A DNA stretch of 58,864 bases from Maribacter sp. 4G9 (GCF_002742265.1 NZ_MDGL01000053.1:1-58864), one strand, 5' to 3'. Counted from the first letter of the stretch, positions 8,439 through 18,376 are shown. Numbers and translations: made by a program. Notes: generated from the letters alone by a model not told the origin.

Positions 8439-8458
8439 TTACTTTTGTGCAAAAGTAA
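8439..8458. promoter_or_regulatory. 20-bp perfect palindrome holding two divergent -7 boxes
   Basis: TTACTTTTGTGCAAAAGTAA has 9-bp arms around TG. Each arm contains TACTTTTG, a match to the Bacteroidota -7 box TAnnTTTG, facing right at 8440-8447 (towards the ferredoxin) and left at 8450-8457 (towards the reductase). The two promoters would overlap back to back, so one bound protein or polymerase could affect both genes. Confidence 0.5.
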
Positions 8459-8540
8459 GATTCTGAATTGAAAAAGAGCCGAATGTTGGTACCCAAAGGG
8501 GTTATTAATTTTCGTCTCGGTATAAAATAAAAATAGAATT

Positions 8541-8894
8541 ATGGCAATTATAATAACTGATGAATGTATAAATTGTGGGGCCTGCGAACCAGAATGTCCC
8601 AATACCGCCATTTATGAAGGTGCTGATGAATGGCGATATGGTGATGGCACTTCCCTCAAAGGGGAAGTGGTTTTGCCAAATGGCAAGGCGGTGAACGCAG
8701 AGTATGCCCAAGAACCCATAAGTGACGAGGTCTATTACATTGCCCCGGACAAGTGTACGGAATGTATGGGCTTCCATGAAGAGCCACAATGTGCCGCCGT
8801 TTGTCCCGTGGATTGCTGCGTACCCGATGAAGACCATGTGGAATCAGAGGAGACCCTGCTGGCCAAACAGGCCTTTATGCATCCGGAAGAGTAG
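8541..8894 (+). CDS. 4Fe-4S dicluster ferredoxin
   Basis: The 117-residue soluble protein has two cluster-binding motifs. The first is CINCGACEPECP near the N-terminus and the second is CTECMGFHEEPQCAAVCP, in which an insertion lies between the second and third Cys as in Allochromatium-type 2[4Fe-4S] ferredoxins. A C-terminal extension (VPDEDHVESEETLLAKQAFMHPEE) is also typical of that group. It serves as a low-potential electron carrier; the partner is not known, although the divergent LuxC-type reductase is a candidate. It is monocistronic, with a terminator 42 nt downstream. Confidence 0.9.
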   Translation: MAIIITDECINCGACEPECPNTAIYEGADEWRYGDGTSLKGEVVLPNGKAVNAEYAQEPISDEVYYIAPDKCTECMGFHEEPQCAAVCPVDCCVPDEDHVESEETLLAKQAFMHPEE

Positions 8895-8936
8895 ACGGAA
8901 AAAATTTTGAATTACAAATGATTTTCAATTGATTCA

Positions 8937-8959
8937 CCCGAACGTTGTTCGGGTTTTTT
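8937..8959 (+). terminator. Terminator of the ferredoxin gene
   Basis: The hairpin CCCGAAC-GTT-GTTCGGG (8937-8953) has a perfect 7-bp G/C-rich stem and is followed by six T residues. It lies 43 nt after the ferredoxin stop codon. Confidence 0.9.
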
Positions 8960-8989
8960 ATTTAATAGAAATAATAACGGAGTAAAAGT

Positions 8990-8997
8990 TATCTTTG
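8990..8997 (+). promoter_or_regulatory. -7 box TATCTTTG of ychF
   Basis: TATCTTTG followed by CGCCC matches TAnnTTTG. It stands 121 nt before the ychF ATG and just after the ferredoxin terminator. No convincing -33 TTG is seen. The leader contains word-like repeats (see 9014-9116). Confidence 0.4.
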
Positions 8998-9013
8998 CGC
9001 CCGAAAAAAATAT

Positions 9014-9116
9014 TTAAATTCCAAATCCCAAAATTCAAAAACCGCTCTTGAACCTCAAAAACGTTGTTTTTGACACATTTAACTAAAACCTAGCATCTAA
9101 AATTTAACATCTGAAA
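9014..9116. repeat. Degenerate word-like intergenic repeat
   Basis: The ychF leader contains near-repeats of an AAATTCCAAATCCCAAA type (9014-9040) and later TAGCATCTAAAATTTAACATCTGA (in two halves, 9091-9114). Such low-complexity word repeats recur in several intergenic gaps of this window. There is no coding potential. Confidence 0.45.
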
Positions 9117-9118
9117 GA

Positions 9119-10213
9119 ATGAAAGCAGGAATTGTAGGATTGCCCAATGTGGGAAAATCGACCCTTTTTAATTGCTTGTCCAATGCCAAGGCACAAAGTG
9201 CCAATTTTCCATTTTGTACCATAGAGCCCAATATTGGTGTGGTGAACGTACCGGATGCACGACTTGAAAAACTTGAGGAGCTGGTAAAGCCGGAGCGTGT
9301 GCTACCTGCAACCGTTGAAATTGTAGATATTGCCGGATTGGTCAAAGGGGCGAGTAAGGGTGAAGGTCTTGGGAACCAGTTTTTGGGAAATATCCGTGAA
9401 ACCGATGCTATATTACACGTCCTAAGGTGTTTCGACAATGACAACATCGTCCATGTGGATGGAAGCGTCAATCCTATTCGGGATAAGGAAACCATAGATA
9501 TGGAGCTTCAATTGAAGGATTTGGAAACCGTGGACAAAAAGTTGGACAAGGTAAAAAGAGCTGCCAAAACAGGAAATAAGGAAGCGCAAAAGGAGGAGGC
9601 GGTTTTGATGGCAATAAAAAACGGTTTGGAATCCGGGGTTTCCATAAGGGCTATTGAGATTTCCAAGGAAGATCGGGCGGAATTTGTAAAACCGCTTCAG
9701 TTCATTACTGATAAACCGGTCATGTATGTTTGTAATGTCGATGAAGAATCGGCAACTTCTGGTAATGCCTACGTGGAAAAAGTTAAGGAAGCCGTTGCCA
9801 ATGAGAATGCCGAAGTGATTTTTCTGGCCGTAGGTACAGAGGCCGATATCACGGAATTGGAAACCTATGAGGAACGACAGATGTTTTTGGAAGACCTTGG
9901 TTTGGAAGAGCCAGGGTCGGCCAAGTTGATCCGTGGTGCATACCGACTCCTAAATCTTGAAACCTACTTTACGGCAGGGGTCAAAGAGGTACGGGCATGG
10001 ACCATTCCCGTAGGTGCTACGGCACCTCAAGCCGCAGGTGTTATCCATACCGATTTTGAAAAAGGTTTCATTCGTGCAGAAGTAATAGCCTATGACGACT
10101 ATGTGAAATTTGGCAGTGAGGCCAAAGTCAAGGAAGCAGGTAAAATGCGTGTGGAAGGCAAGGAGTATATTGTGAAGGATGGTGATGTCATGCACTTCAG
10201 ATTCAATGTGTAA
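9119..10213 (+). CDS. ychF: Redox-regulated ATPase YchF (Obg-family)
   Basis: The 364-residue universally conserved P-loop NTPase binds ribosomes and hydrolyses ATP rather than GTP. The P-loop is GLPNVGKST (residues 8-16). The specificity motif that is NKxD in GTPases is replaced by NVDEES, as expected for the ATP-specific YchF group. A helical insertion (about 125-180) and the C-terminal TGS domain ending in [11 protein letters not shown] are present. It is a single gene; the palindromic repeat at 10214 starts immediately after its stop codon. Confidence 0.95.
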   Translation: MKAGIVGLPNVGKSTLFNCLSNAKAQSANFPFCTIEPNIGVVNVPDARLEKLEELVKPERVLPATVEIVDIAGLVKGASKGEGLGNQFLGNIRETDAILHVLRCFDNDNIVHVDGSVNPIRDKETIDMELQLKDLETVDKKLDKVKRAAKTGNKEAQKEEAVLMAIKNGLESGVSIRAIEISKEDRAEFVKPLQFITDKPVMYVCNVDEESATSGNAYVEKVKEAVANENAEVIFLAVGTEADITELETYEERQMFLEDLGLEEPGSAKLIRGAYRLLNLETYFTAGVKEVRAWTIPVGATAPQAAGVIHTDFEKGFIRAEVIAYDDYVKFGSEAKVKEAGKMRVEGKEYIVKDGDVMHFRFNV

Positions 10214-10239
10214 AGCCCCCTAGCCCCCAAAGGGGGAGT
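10214..10239 (+). repeat. G/C-rich palindromic repeat, copy 1
   Basis: AGCCCCCTAGCCCCCAAAGG is followed by GGGAGT. It contains CCCCCAAAGGGGG, which can form a tight hairpin and may act as a terminator for ychF. An inverted copy lies at 10366-10393, and related sequences lie inside hisB (43538) and hisA (45303). Confidence 0.7.
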
Positions 10240-10365
10240 CTTGTTTTTGCTTACATATAGCCTTATTGATTGGTCTATCAATAGCAAGGTCTCAATTTGC
10301 ACAATATACACCGGCTTTTAGGATAAAAAATTGTATTGTGATCATGTTGAAAACATGGGCGTAAT

Positions 10366-10393
10366 AGTTCCCCCTTTGGGGGATAGGGGGGCT
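10366..10393 (-). repeat. G/C-rich palindromic repeat, copy 2 (inverted)
   Basis: AGTTCCCCCTTTGGGGGATA is followed by GGGGGGCT. Its reverse complement matches copy 1 at 10214-10239, so the two copies could pair across about 126 nt of spacer. The left half AGTTCCCCC-TTT-GGGGG is the form found in frame at the 5' ends of hisB and hisA. Confidence 0.7.
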
Positions 10394-10503
10394 AATATAT
10401 CAACAATACAGGGCGTTCTATTGTTAATTACTTTACTGGTATTGGGTTTTATCTTTGTGGGAGTCATGCTATCTTTAGCAGCACTTTCATAAATTTTAGT
10501 TAA

Positions 10504-12366
10504 ATGTCCCAAGAATCTCAATATACCGAAGATAACATACGCTCGCTCGATTGGAAGGAACACATCCGATTACGGCCTGGTATGTACATCGGGAAATTGG
10601 GTGACGGTTCCTCTGCAGACGACGGTATCTATATTTTGCTAAAGGAAGTCATCGATAACTGTATCGACGAATTCGTAATGGGTGCCGGGAAGACCATTGA
10701 AATTACCATAAAGGACAAAACCGTTAAGGTGCGGGATTACGGACGGGGCATCCCTCTTGGAAAAGTGGTGGACGTCGTCTCCAAAATGAACACCGGCGGT
10801 AAATACGATAGTCGGGCATTTAAAAAATCCGTAGGTCTTAACGGAGTAGGTACCAAGGCTGTCAACGCCCTTTCCAGTTTTTTTGAGGTCCAGTCTTCTA
10901 GGGACAATCTTTTGAAAACCGCCCAATTTAGTTTAGGGAATTTGGAAAAGGAGGAAGGACCGGAGGATACTTCAAAAAGAAAGGGCACCAAAGTTACCTT
11001 TGTTCCGGACGAGAGCATTTTTAAAAATTACAAGTACCGTAACGAGTATGTGGAACGTATGCTCAAAAATTACGTGTATCTGAACCCGGGATTGACCATC
11101 GTTTTTAATGGGGAGAAATTTCATTCTGATAATGGCTTAAAGGACTTATTGGAAGACAACAACAACATGGATGATATGTTGTATCCCGTCATCCATCTAA
11201 AGGGCGATGATATAGAAGTGGCCATTACACATAGCAAGACCCAATACAGTGAAGAATACCATTCTTTTGTAAACGGTCAACATACCACACAGGGTGGTAC
11301 CCATCAAGCGGCCTTTAGGGAAGCCATCGTGAAGACGATACGGGATTTTTATGGAAAAAATTACGACCCGTCCGATATTCGAAAATCCATCATATCCGCC
11401 ATTTCCATAAAGGTAATGGAACCCGTCTTTGAAAGTCAGACCAAGACAAAATTGGGTTCTACGGAAATGGGTGGCGACTTTCCAACGGTGAGAACCTATA
11501 TAAATGATTTTTTAGGTACGCAACTGGATAACTATTTACATAAGAATCCTGAAACCGCAGATAAACTTCAGCGAAAGATCATCATGGCGGAAAAAGAGCG
11601 AAAGGAACTTTCCGGCATACGAAAATTGGCAAGGGACCGAGCTAAAAAGGCCAGTCTCCACAATAAAAAATTGAGGGACTGTAGGGTGCATTTGGGCGAT
11701 ATGAAAAATGAACGAAGGTTGGAAAGCACCCTATTTATTACAGAGGGTGATTCGGCATCCGGTTCCATTACGAAATCCAGGGATGTCAATACACAGGCCG
11801 TATTCAGTCTTCGTGGGAAGCCGCTCAATTCCTACGGAATGTCTAAGAAAATAGTGTATGAAAATGAGGAATTCAATTTGCTGCAGGCGGCCTTGAACAT
11901 TGAAGAGTCCATGGAAGACCTTCGGTATAACAATATAGTTATTGCTACCGATGCGGATGTGGACGGGATGCATATTCGTTTATTGCTCATTACCTTTTTT
12001 CTGCAGTTCTTTCCAGAATTGATCAAGGAAAACCACCTATATATATTACAGACCCCATTGTTCAGGGTGCGCAATAAAAAGGAAACCATTTATTGTTACA
12101 GTGATGAGGAGCGAAAGGCGGCTATCCAAAAGCTATCCGGTAAACCGGAAATAACGCGGTTTAAGGGATTGGGGGAGATTTCTCCTGGTGAGTTCCAACA
12201 TTTTATTGGGGACGACATTCGTCTGGAGCCTGTAATGCTGGACAAAGCCATGTCCATTGAGGAATTGTTGAACTTTTATATGGGTAAGAACACACCGGAC
12301 AGACAGGAATTTATCATAGAAAATTTGAAAGTAGAGATTGACCTGATCGATGAAAATCAAAAATAA
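10504..12366 (+). CDS. parE: DNA topoisomerase IV subunit B
   Basis: This is the ATPase subunit of the type IIA topoisomerase that decatenates chromosomes. The 620-residue protein has a GHKL ATPase domain (about 1-220; [30 protein letters not shown]), a transducer domain and a TOPRIM domain with [10 protein letters not shown] and [10 protein letters not shown], the Mg-binding acidic cluster. The length fits ParE better than GyrB. It is followed after 23 nt by parC, so the two subunits are co-transcribed. The 290-nt gap upstream holds the two inverted palindromic repeats. Confidence 0.93.
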   Translation: MSQESQYTEDNIRSLDWKEHIRLRPGMYIGKLGDGSSADDGIYILLKEVIDNCIDEFVMGAGKTIEITIKDKTVKVRDYGRGIPLGKVVDVVSKMNTGGKYDSRAFKKSVGLNGVGTKAVNALSSFFEVQSSRDNLLKTAQFSLGNLEKEEGPEDTSKRKGTKVTFVPDESIFKNYKYRNEYVERMLKNYVYLNPGLTIVFNGEKFHSDNGLKDLLEDNNNMDDMLYPVIHLKGDDIEVAITHSKTQYSEEYHSFVNGQHTTQGGTHQAAFREAIVKTIRDFYGKNYDPSDIRKSIISAISIKVMEPVFESQTKTKLGSTEMGGDFPTVRTYINDFLGTQLDNYLHKNPETADKLQRKIIMAEKERKELSGIRKLARDRAKKASLHNKKLRDCRVHLGDMKNERRLESTLFITEGDSASGSITKSRDVNTQAVFSLRGKPLNSYGMSKKIVYENEEFNLLQAALNIEESMEDLRYNNIVIATDADVDGMHIRLLLITFFLQFFPELIKENHLYILQTPLFRVRNKKETIYCYSDEERKAAIQKLSGKPEITRFKGLGEISPGEFQHFIGDDIRLEPVMLDKAMSIEELLNFYMGKNTPDRQEFIIENLKVEIDLIDENQK

Positions 12367-12389
12367 ACTTGAAATACGATTGCTTCTGA

Positions 12390-15074
12390 ATGGAAGAAAA
12401 TGAAGAATTGAACGAAGGACAGAACGATAATCTATCGGATGGTCAAGAAACAAATAAAGACGAATCATCCGAAGCCTTGACAAGGGTTACCGGTATGTAC
12501 AAGGATTGGTTTCTGGACTACGCTTCCTATGTTATTTTAGAACGTGCCGTACCCGCCATTGAGGATGGATTCAAACCCGTTCAAAGGCGCATCATGCATT
12601 CGCTTAAGGAATTGGATGATGGACGGTACAATAAGGTTGCCAATGTAGTGGGCCATACCATGCAGTATCACCCGCATGGGGACGCCAGTATTGCGGATGC
12701 CATGGTGCAATTGGGCCAAAAGGACCTATTGATAGATACCCAGGGAAACTGGGGAAATATACATACTGGAGATAGTGCGGCCGCATCCCGATACATTGAG
12801 GCCAGATTGTCCAAATTTGCGCTCGAAGTAGTATACAGCCCAAAGATTACGGAGTGGCAATTAAGTTATGACGGACGGAAAAAGGAACCGGTTAACCTGC
12901 CCGTAAAATTCCCGTTGTTATTGGCACAGGGTGCGGAAGGTATCGCCGTAGGCCTTTCGACCAAAATCCTGCCCCATAATTTCAACGAACTGATCGATGC
13001 CTCCATAAAACATCTGAAAGGAAAGCGGTTTACACTCTTCCCTGATTTTCCTACTGCGGGTATTATAGATGTAAGCAATTACAATGACGGTTTAAGAGGA
13101 GGTAAGATCAGGGTTAGGGCAAGAATATCGCAATTGGACAAAAACACCTTGGTCATCAATGAAATACCATATGGAACCAATACTTCTTCCTTGATTGATT
13201 CCATTCTTAAGGCAAATGACAAGGGTAAAATCAAGATCAAGAAAATTGAGGACAATACGGCCGCGGAAGTCGAAATATTGGTGCATTTGCCCTCAGGAAT
13301 ATCACCGGACAAAACGATAGACGCACTGTATGCCTTTACTGCTTGCGAATCCTCAATTTCCCCGTTGGGTTGTATCATTGAAGACAATAAGCCATTATTT
13401 ATAGGGGTAACGGAAATGCTACGGCGTTCAACGGATGCCACGGTTGAATTGTTGAAGCAAGAGTTGGAAATTCAACTTTCCGAACTTGAAGAGCAATGGC
13501 ACTTCGCATCCTTGGAACGAATATTTATAGAAAATCGGATTTATCGGGATATTGAGGAAGAGGAAACGTGGGAAGGTGTCATCGCAGCTATTGACAAGGG
13601 CTTAAAGCCATACACCACACATTTAAGAAGAGCGGTGACCGAAGAGGATATCGTACGCCTGACAGAAATTAGAATAAAGCGCATTTCCAAATTCGATTTG
13701 GAAAAGGCCCAACAGTATCTGGAGAGTCTCGAGGATAAAATTGCCCAAGTAAAGCACCACTTGGAACATTTGGTGGAGTATGCCATCGATTATTTTAAGA
13801 ACTTGAAGACCACCTACGGAAAGGACAAGGAAAGAAAATCTGAGATTCGCATTTTCGATGATATTGAGGCCACAAAAGTAGTCATTAGAAACACAAAGTT
13901 GTATGTGAACAGGGAGGAAGGCTTTGTGGGAACTTCCCTAAAGCGGGATGAGTATGTAACGGACTGTAGCGATATTGACGATATCATAGTTTTCACCAAG
14001 GACGGTTCCATGCAGGTAACAAAGGTGGATGCCAAGACATTTGTGGGTAAAAACATTATCCACGTAGCCGTTTTTAAGAAAAGGGACAAGCGTACCATTT
14101 ACAACATGATTTACAAGGACGGTAAGGGTGGAGCTTCTTACATAAAGCGATTCAACGTAACGTCCATGACCCGGGATAAAAGCTATGATTTGACCGCGGG
14201 AACCCCAAACTCACAAGTACTATATTTTTCGGCCAATCCAAATGGAGAAGCAGAAGTTGTTACCATTAATCTGCGGCAAGCCGGAAGTATTAAAAAACTA
14301 AAATGGGATGTGGATTTTGCCGATGTTCTTATAAAAGGCCGAAGCTCCAAAGGGAATATCGTTACCAAATATTCCGTGAAGCGTATAGAGCTTAAGGAAA
14401 AGGGTGTCTCCACCTTAAAGCCCAGAAAGATTTGGTTTGATGATGTGGTCAGAAGACTGAACGTAGACGGTAGGGGAGAGTTGATCGGGGAATTTAAGGG
14501 AGACGATTTGCTGTTGATCATCACACAAAAGGGTGTGGCGAAAACCATTCAGCCCGTACTTACCTCGCATTTTGACGAGAATATGATCGTTCTGGAAAAG
14601 TACAATCCCAAAAAACCAATTTCGGCCATTTATTGGGAAGGTGAAAAGGAACGTTTTTACGTGAAAAGATTTTTGATCGAAAACGAAAATAAGGAGGAGA
14701 CTTTCATTACGGAACATCCAAAATCCTATTTGGAAATAATCTCAACGGATTGGTTGCCCGTGGTAGAAATTGAATTCCCAAAACCCAGAGGTAAAGACCC
14801 AAGGGAAAACCTTAGGGTGGAACTTGAGGATTTTATTGCCGTAAAGGGAATTAAGGCCATGGGGAATCAATTGACTTCTGAAAAGGTCAAGAACATCAAC
14901 CTGTTGGAGCCGCTTCCTTTTGAGGAGAAAGAACCTGAAGACGCGGAAGAAATAGAAGTTGTGGATGAGGAGAATATTTCTTCGGAAATGGAAGGAAAGC
15001 AAGGGAATGGTACCACTAGTCAAAATGAACCCTTGGATAATGATGGAGAAGAAGGACAGATTACCCTGTTTTAA
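12390..15074 (+). CDS. parC: DNA topoisomerase IV subunit A
   Basis: This is the DNA-cleaving subunit. The 894-residue protein has an acidic N-terminal tail (1-30), the breakage-reunion domain with the active-site Tyr Y135 in AAASRYIEARL and the quinolone-region motif HPHGDASIADAM (94-105), a coiled-coil gate (about 430-470) and a C-terminal beta-pinwheel ending in a long acidic tail (EEKEPEDAEEIEVVDEEN). No clear GyrA box (QRRGGKG) is seen, which supports ParC over GyrA. It lies directly after parE. Confidence 0.93.
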   Translation: MEENEELNEGQNDNLSDGQETNKDESSEALTRVTGMYKDWFLDYASYVILERAVPAIEDGFKPVQRRIMHSLKELDDGRYNKVANVVGHTMQYHPHGDASIADAMVQLGQKDLLIDTQGNWGNIHTGDSAAASRYIEARLSKFALEVVYSPKITEWQLSYDGRKKEPVNLPVKFPLLLAQGAEGIAVGLSTKILPHNFNELIDASIKHLKGKRFTLFPDFPTAGIIDVSNYNDGLRGGKIRVRARISQLDKNTLVINEIPYGTNTSSLIDSILKANDKGKIKIKKIEDNTAAEVEILVHLPSGISPDKTIDALYAFTACESSISPLGCIIEDNKPLFIGVTEMLRRSTDATVELLKQELEIQLSELEEQWHFASLERIFIENRIYRDIEEEETWEGVIAAIDKGLKPYTTHLRRAVTEEDIVRLTEIRIKRISKFDLEKAQQYLESLEDKIAQVKHHLEHLVEYAIDYFKNLKTTYGKDKERKSEIRIFDDIEATKVVIRNTKLYVNREEGFVGTSLKRDEYVTDCSDIDDIIVFTKDGSMQVTKVDAKTFVGKNIIHVAVFKKRDKRTIYNMIYKDGKGGASYIKRFNVTSMTRDKSYDLTAGTPNSQVLYFSANPNGEAEVVTINLRQAGSIKKLKWDVDFADVLIKGRSSKGNIVTKYSVKRIELKEKGVSTLKPRKIWFDDVVRRLNVDGRGELIGEFKGDDLLLIITQKGVAKTIQPVLTSHFDENMIVLEKYNPKKPISAIYWEGEKERFYVKRFLIENENKEETFITEHPKSYLEIISTDWLPVVEIEFPKPRGKDPRENLRVELEDFIAVKGIKAMGNQLTSEKVKNINLLEPLPFEEKEPEDAEEIEVVDEENISSEMEGKQGNGTTSQNEPLDNDGEEGQITLF

Positions 15075-15086
15075 AATTGAAAGGAA

Positions 15087-15521
15087 ATGAAAAGTCTTTT
15101 TAAGGAGTTCAAAAATTTTGCGGTAAAGGGCAACATGATCGATATGGCCATCGGTATAATTATCGGTTCTGCCTTCAATGAAGTGGTGAATATCCTGGTA
15201 AAAAAAGTTATTATGCCACCCTTATCCCTAATGACCGATGACGTAAATCTTCGAAACAAAAAATGGATTCTAAGGGAGGGCAATGAAAATATGGAAGAAG
15301 TCGCAATAGGATATGGTGAGTTTTTAGAGGTAATCATCGACTTTGGCATTATCGCCTTCACCATTTTTATGATGCTCAAATTTATAAATAAGTTTAAGGA
15401 AAAATCAGAAGATCCAGCCAATGCTGAAGTCGCTACCCCAAAAAACATTGAGCTTTTGTCCAATTTGGAAAGTCTCATGAAGGAGCAGAATGCCATTTTA
15501 AGAAATCAGCAACAACGTTAA
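15087..15521 (+). CDS. mscL: Large-conductance mechanosensitive channel
   Basis: MscL is a pentameric inner-membrane channel that opens under turgor stress. The 144-residue protein has the amphipathic N-terminal helix (KSLFKEFKNFAVKGN), TM1 (MIDMAIGIIIGSAFNEVVNILVKK), a periplasmic loop (about 50-75), TM2 (FLEVIIDFGIIAFTIFMMLKFINK) and a C-terminal coiled helix (NIELLSNLESLMKEQNAIL). It lies 12 nt downstream of parC and probably shares its transcript. Confidence 0.95.
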   Translation: MKSLFKEFKNFAVKGNMIDMAIGIIIGSAFNEVVNILVKKVIMPPLSLMTDDVNLRNKKWILREGNENMEEVAIGYGEFLEVIIDFGIIAFTIFMMLKFINKFKEKSEDPANAEVATPKNIELLSNLESLMKEQNAILRNQQQR

Positions 15522-15591
15522 TTTTTTGATTTATTTATAGTTTAATAGAAATGAATTATTCTATTTACGTATCATAAGAACCTTTTCTAAT

Positions 15592-15599
15592 TATATTTG
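15592..15599 (+). promoter_or_regulatory. -7 box TATATTTG of the hydroxylase gene
   Basis: TATATTTG matches TAnnTTTG exactly and lies 18 nt before the ATG at 15618. A possible TTTA element is about 24 nt upstream, longer than the usual spacing. Confidence 0.45.
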
Positions 15600-15617
15600 G
15601 CGAAATCATAATAATAA

Positions 15618-16574
15618 ATGGATTTAACGAACCCCCTGATTTACGGTGTACCCTGTTTTATAGCTTTTATCTTATTGGAATTAACATACAGTCATACCCA
15701 TGGAGATAAGGAACTTTACGTCTGGAAGGACTTAATGGCCAGTGGGGCCATGGGAATTGGATCGGCTATATTGGGGCCCTTGATCAAGGTTACGGTATTG
15801 ATCGTAGTCTTTAATTTCACCTATGAATTGTTTAATCCCATGGTCGATGGTGTTAGGATGAACATCATGGGATATAAGTCCTTTGGCTATGAGTGGTATA
15901 TTTTTCTCCTTTGCCAGCTCGCCGATGATTTTACCTATTATTGGTTCCACAGGGCAAACCATGAAATTAGGATTCTTTGGGCCGCGCATATAGTGCACCA
16001 TTCATCGGACCATTTTAATTTAGGGACGGCTATCAGAAATGGGTGGTTTACCCTATTATATAAGCCCTTTTTCTATATGTGGATGCCCGCTGTAGGTTTT
16101 CCCGTGGAAGTAGTAATATTCTGCCTGGCCATAGAATCGTTTTGGCAATTCCAGTTACATAGTAAGTATGTGCCTAAAATGGGTTGGATAGAAAAGATTT
16201 TCAATACGCATACGATGCACCAGGTGCACCACTCACAGAACGTGGAATACTTGGACAAAAACCATGGTGGTTTTTTGAACATTTTTGACAAAATGTTTGG
16301 CACATGGAAGGAACTCGATGATGATATTGATGTGAAATTTGGGGTTATTCATGCTCCAAATTCCTATAATCCGCTAGTTATACTAACCCATGAGTTCAAG
16401 GATATTTGGAACGATGTAAAAAAATCAGACAAGTGGTCCCATAAATTCATGTATATTTTTGGACCTCCGGGTTGGAGCCATGATGGCAGTACGATGACCG
16501 TAAAACAACAACAACGGCTATTTGAAGCGCAAAGGAACGCCAACCCGGAGGTGGTCTTTAATAGACCTAATTAA
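15618..16574 (+). CDS. Sterol desaturase / fatty-acid hydroxylase family membrane protein
   Basis: The 318-residue integral membrane protein has several hydrophobic segments (about 8-22, 40-70, 90-108, 145-172) and the eight-histidine di-iron ligand set of the family: H111-xxx-H115, H124-xx-H127-H128 and H198/H201-xx-H204-H205. Members hydroxylate or desaturate lipids using O2. The substrate cannot be read from the sequence. It has its own -7 box and converges with the Gfo/Idh/MocA gene 15 nt downstream. Confidence 0.88.
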   Translation: MDLTNPLIYGVPCFIAFILLELTYSHTHGDKELYVWKDLMASGAMGIGSAILGPLIKVTVLIVVFNFTYELFNPMVDGVRMNIMGYKSFGYEWYIFLLCQLADDFTYYWFHRANHEIRILWAAHIVHHSSDHFNLGTAIRNGWFTLLYKPFFYMWMPAVGFPVEVVIFCLAIESFWQFQLHSKYVPKMGWIEKIFNTHTMHQVHHSQNVEYLDKNHGGFLNIFDKMFGTWKELDDDIDVKFGVIHAPNSYNPLVILTHEFKDIWNDVKKSDKWSHKFMYIFGPPGWSHDGSTMTVKQQQRLFEAQRNANPEVVFNRPN

Positions 16575-16589
16575 TTCCAAAAATACAGA

Positions 16590-18056
16590 TTATACTTCCC
16601 AACCTGCCCTGTAGGTTCTGCCTACAAACTGATTGGCCTCTTCTAAATTGGTGATGCGCATGTTTTCGCCATCCCATAATAATTTCTTGCGTGCGAAAAA
16701 GTCCATTTGGCCTTGTTCATTTTCTTTGCGGAGCATATAGCTGCGTATGGCCAGATTGCCCATAAGCACGGTTTCGGTCATAGGACCGGCATAATCGAAG
16801 GAAGAGGTAAGGGCCAAGTGCTCCTCACTTCCAAATCCGGCTTTGCAGGCGTCCACCCATTTGCGTTGGTGTCCATATTCCGGTTCTAGACTTTCCTCAA
16901 CTTCAGGGCCAAATTCCGTTGTACCATCGTTCAGATACAATTTTGGCATCAATGGGGAACTATCATTGATATTGGTTGATATGATTCCTTTTTCTCCAAT
17001 AATAAGTACCCCATTGGCACTGTTCTTTCCACCTATATCGTCATTGGCGGGAATGATATCTGGATGTGCCGGTCTGATACCGCCGTCGCTCCATGTCATT
17101 TCAATGGGTGATTTTGTTTTCTCGGTTGCATCGAAATTTAGCGTAATAAACGAAGATGGGGGGCATCCTTCTGGATAATAGTCCGGTGTCCACATTTGCG
17201 TATATACGGAACCCACACTACATTCTGCGGCCGTTGGATATTTTAGGTTCAAGGTTCTAAACGGTATATCTACCAAGTGACAACCTACATCTCCGAGCGC
17301 TCCGGTTCCAAAATCCCACCAGCCTCTCCAATTGAAGGGGTGCAAATTGGGAACATAAGGTCGTTCCTCGGCAGGTCCCAACCAAAGGTCCCAATTCAAG
17401 TCTTTTGGTTTTAGGCTGGCATTGGCCTTTGGCATTTGAATACCTTGGGGCCACACAGGTCTGTTCGTCCAAATTTGAACTTTACTGATGGCACCTATTT
17501 TATCATCGTCGATCCATTTTTGGACCATTCCCAATAACGGATTGGAACCTCCCTGGTTTCCCATTTGGCTTACAATTTTATTATCACGTGCCATTTGGGT
17601 TAGTTTTCTGGCTTCTTTGATATTATGGGTCATAGGTTTTTGCACATACACATGGATACCTCTTTCCATGGCATATTTTGCGGCTGGACCATGCACGTGG
17701 TCTGGTGTTGATATAGTTACGGCATCAATATTTTTTTTCTTGTCCAACATCTCCCTGAAATCATCAAAAAGTTTTGCCTTTGGAAAGGACTCCACGGCCT
17801 TGGAAGCGGATCCCTTAAAATCGACATCACAGAGTGCTACCACACGTTCCCTGCCATTGACGGAAGCATTGGTGATATCACTAAACCCTTTACCGCCAGA
17901 GCCAATGGCCGCTAGGTTCAGTTGGTCACTAGGTGAAATAAAACCAGGACCTCCTAGAACGTTTCTAGGAACAATGAAAATAGAGGAGGCCATTGCACTT
18001 TTCTTCACAAAGTCCCTCCGGCTGATTGATTGCTTTTTTTTGTTTGATTTTTTCAT
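16590..18056 (-). CDS. Gfo/Idh/MocA family oxidoreductase with Tat signal
   Basis: The 488-residue protein starts with a twin-arginine signal (SRRDFVKKSAMASSIFIVP, R13-R14), so it is exported folded with its cofactor. The NAD(P)-binding region LAAIGSGGKGFSDI and the QKPMTHNIKEARKL segment (variant of the family EKP motif with the catalytic Lys kept) mark it as Gfo/Idh/MocA. GWWDFGTGALGDVGCHLVD is typical of the exported Bacteroidota subgroup. Such enzymes act on sugars or cyclitols; the substrate is unknown. The gene appears monocistronic. Confidence 0.9.
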   Translation of the reverse strand: MKKSNKKKQSISRRDFVKKSAMASSIFIVPRNVLGGPGFISPSDQLNLAAIGSGGKGFSDITNASVNGRERVVALCDVDFKGSASKAVESFPKAKLFDDFREMLDKKKNIDAVTISTPDHVHGPAAKYAMERGIHVYVQKPMTHNIKEARKLTQMARDNKIVSQMGNQGGSNPLLGMVQKWIDDDKIGAISKVQIWTNRPVWPQGIQMPKANASLKPKDLNWDLWLGPAEERPYVPNLHPFNWRGWWDFGTGALGDVGCHLVDIPFRTLNLKYPTAAECSVGSVYTQMWTPDYYPEGCPPSSFITLNFDATEKTKSPIEMTWSDGGIRPAHPDIIPANDDIGGKNSANGVLIIGEKGIISTNINDSSPLMPKLYLNDGTTEFGPEVEESLEPEYGHQRKWVDACKAGFGSEEHLALTSSFDYAGPMTETVLMGNLAIRSYMLRKENEQGQMDFFARKKLLWDGENMRITNLEEANQFVGRTYRAGWEV

Positions 18057-18376
18057 CTTGATTAAATACGTGTTTTCGTTTTGTTAGTTACCTATTCCTC
18101 AAGGTACTAATTAATTTTGGTGTGAAACCATCAAAATTCCTTTCTATTGATAATAGTACTTAAAATTCAAGAATTTTAATTTCTTTAAATTCGGATTATG
18201 CAGTTACGAACGAATTTTACAAATGCCCAGGTGAAGAAGTGAAGATGTGAAGTATTGAAAAAGTGAATTACTAAAGAAGTGTAATGGGGAAATAGTTATA
18301 GGTTTACATACAATATTGAATGTACCTGTTTTTGGATCACAAATTGATATGTGTATTTAAGATTGTACTTAATTAT
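18057..18376. other. 320-nt intergenic region without a gene
   Basis: This is the upstream region of the Tat-exported oxidoreductase and the downstream region of the small lipoprotein gene. It is AT-rich. At 18231-18285 it carries a degenerate repeat of GTGAAGAAGTGAAGATGTGA type. No credible ORF or hairpin terminator was seen. Confidence 0.6.
18231..18285. repeat. Degenerate GTGAA-word repeat
   Basis: Repeated words GTGAAGAA, GTGAAGAT, GTGAAGTA, GTGAATTA and AAGAAGTGTAA follow one another imperfectly. The segment belongs to the same class of word-like intergenic repeats as those at 28968, 41076, 47001, 52798 and 58574. Confidence 0.5.

Noticed and set aside
10400..10491. A hydrophobic reading frame upstream of parE ending GVMLSLAALS-stop
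   Set aside because: It has no ATG or GTG in a sensible place; a TAG lies upstream in frame, inside the palindromic repeat. A 23-residue peptide from a TTG cannot be supported from one sequence.
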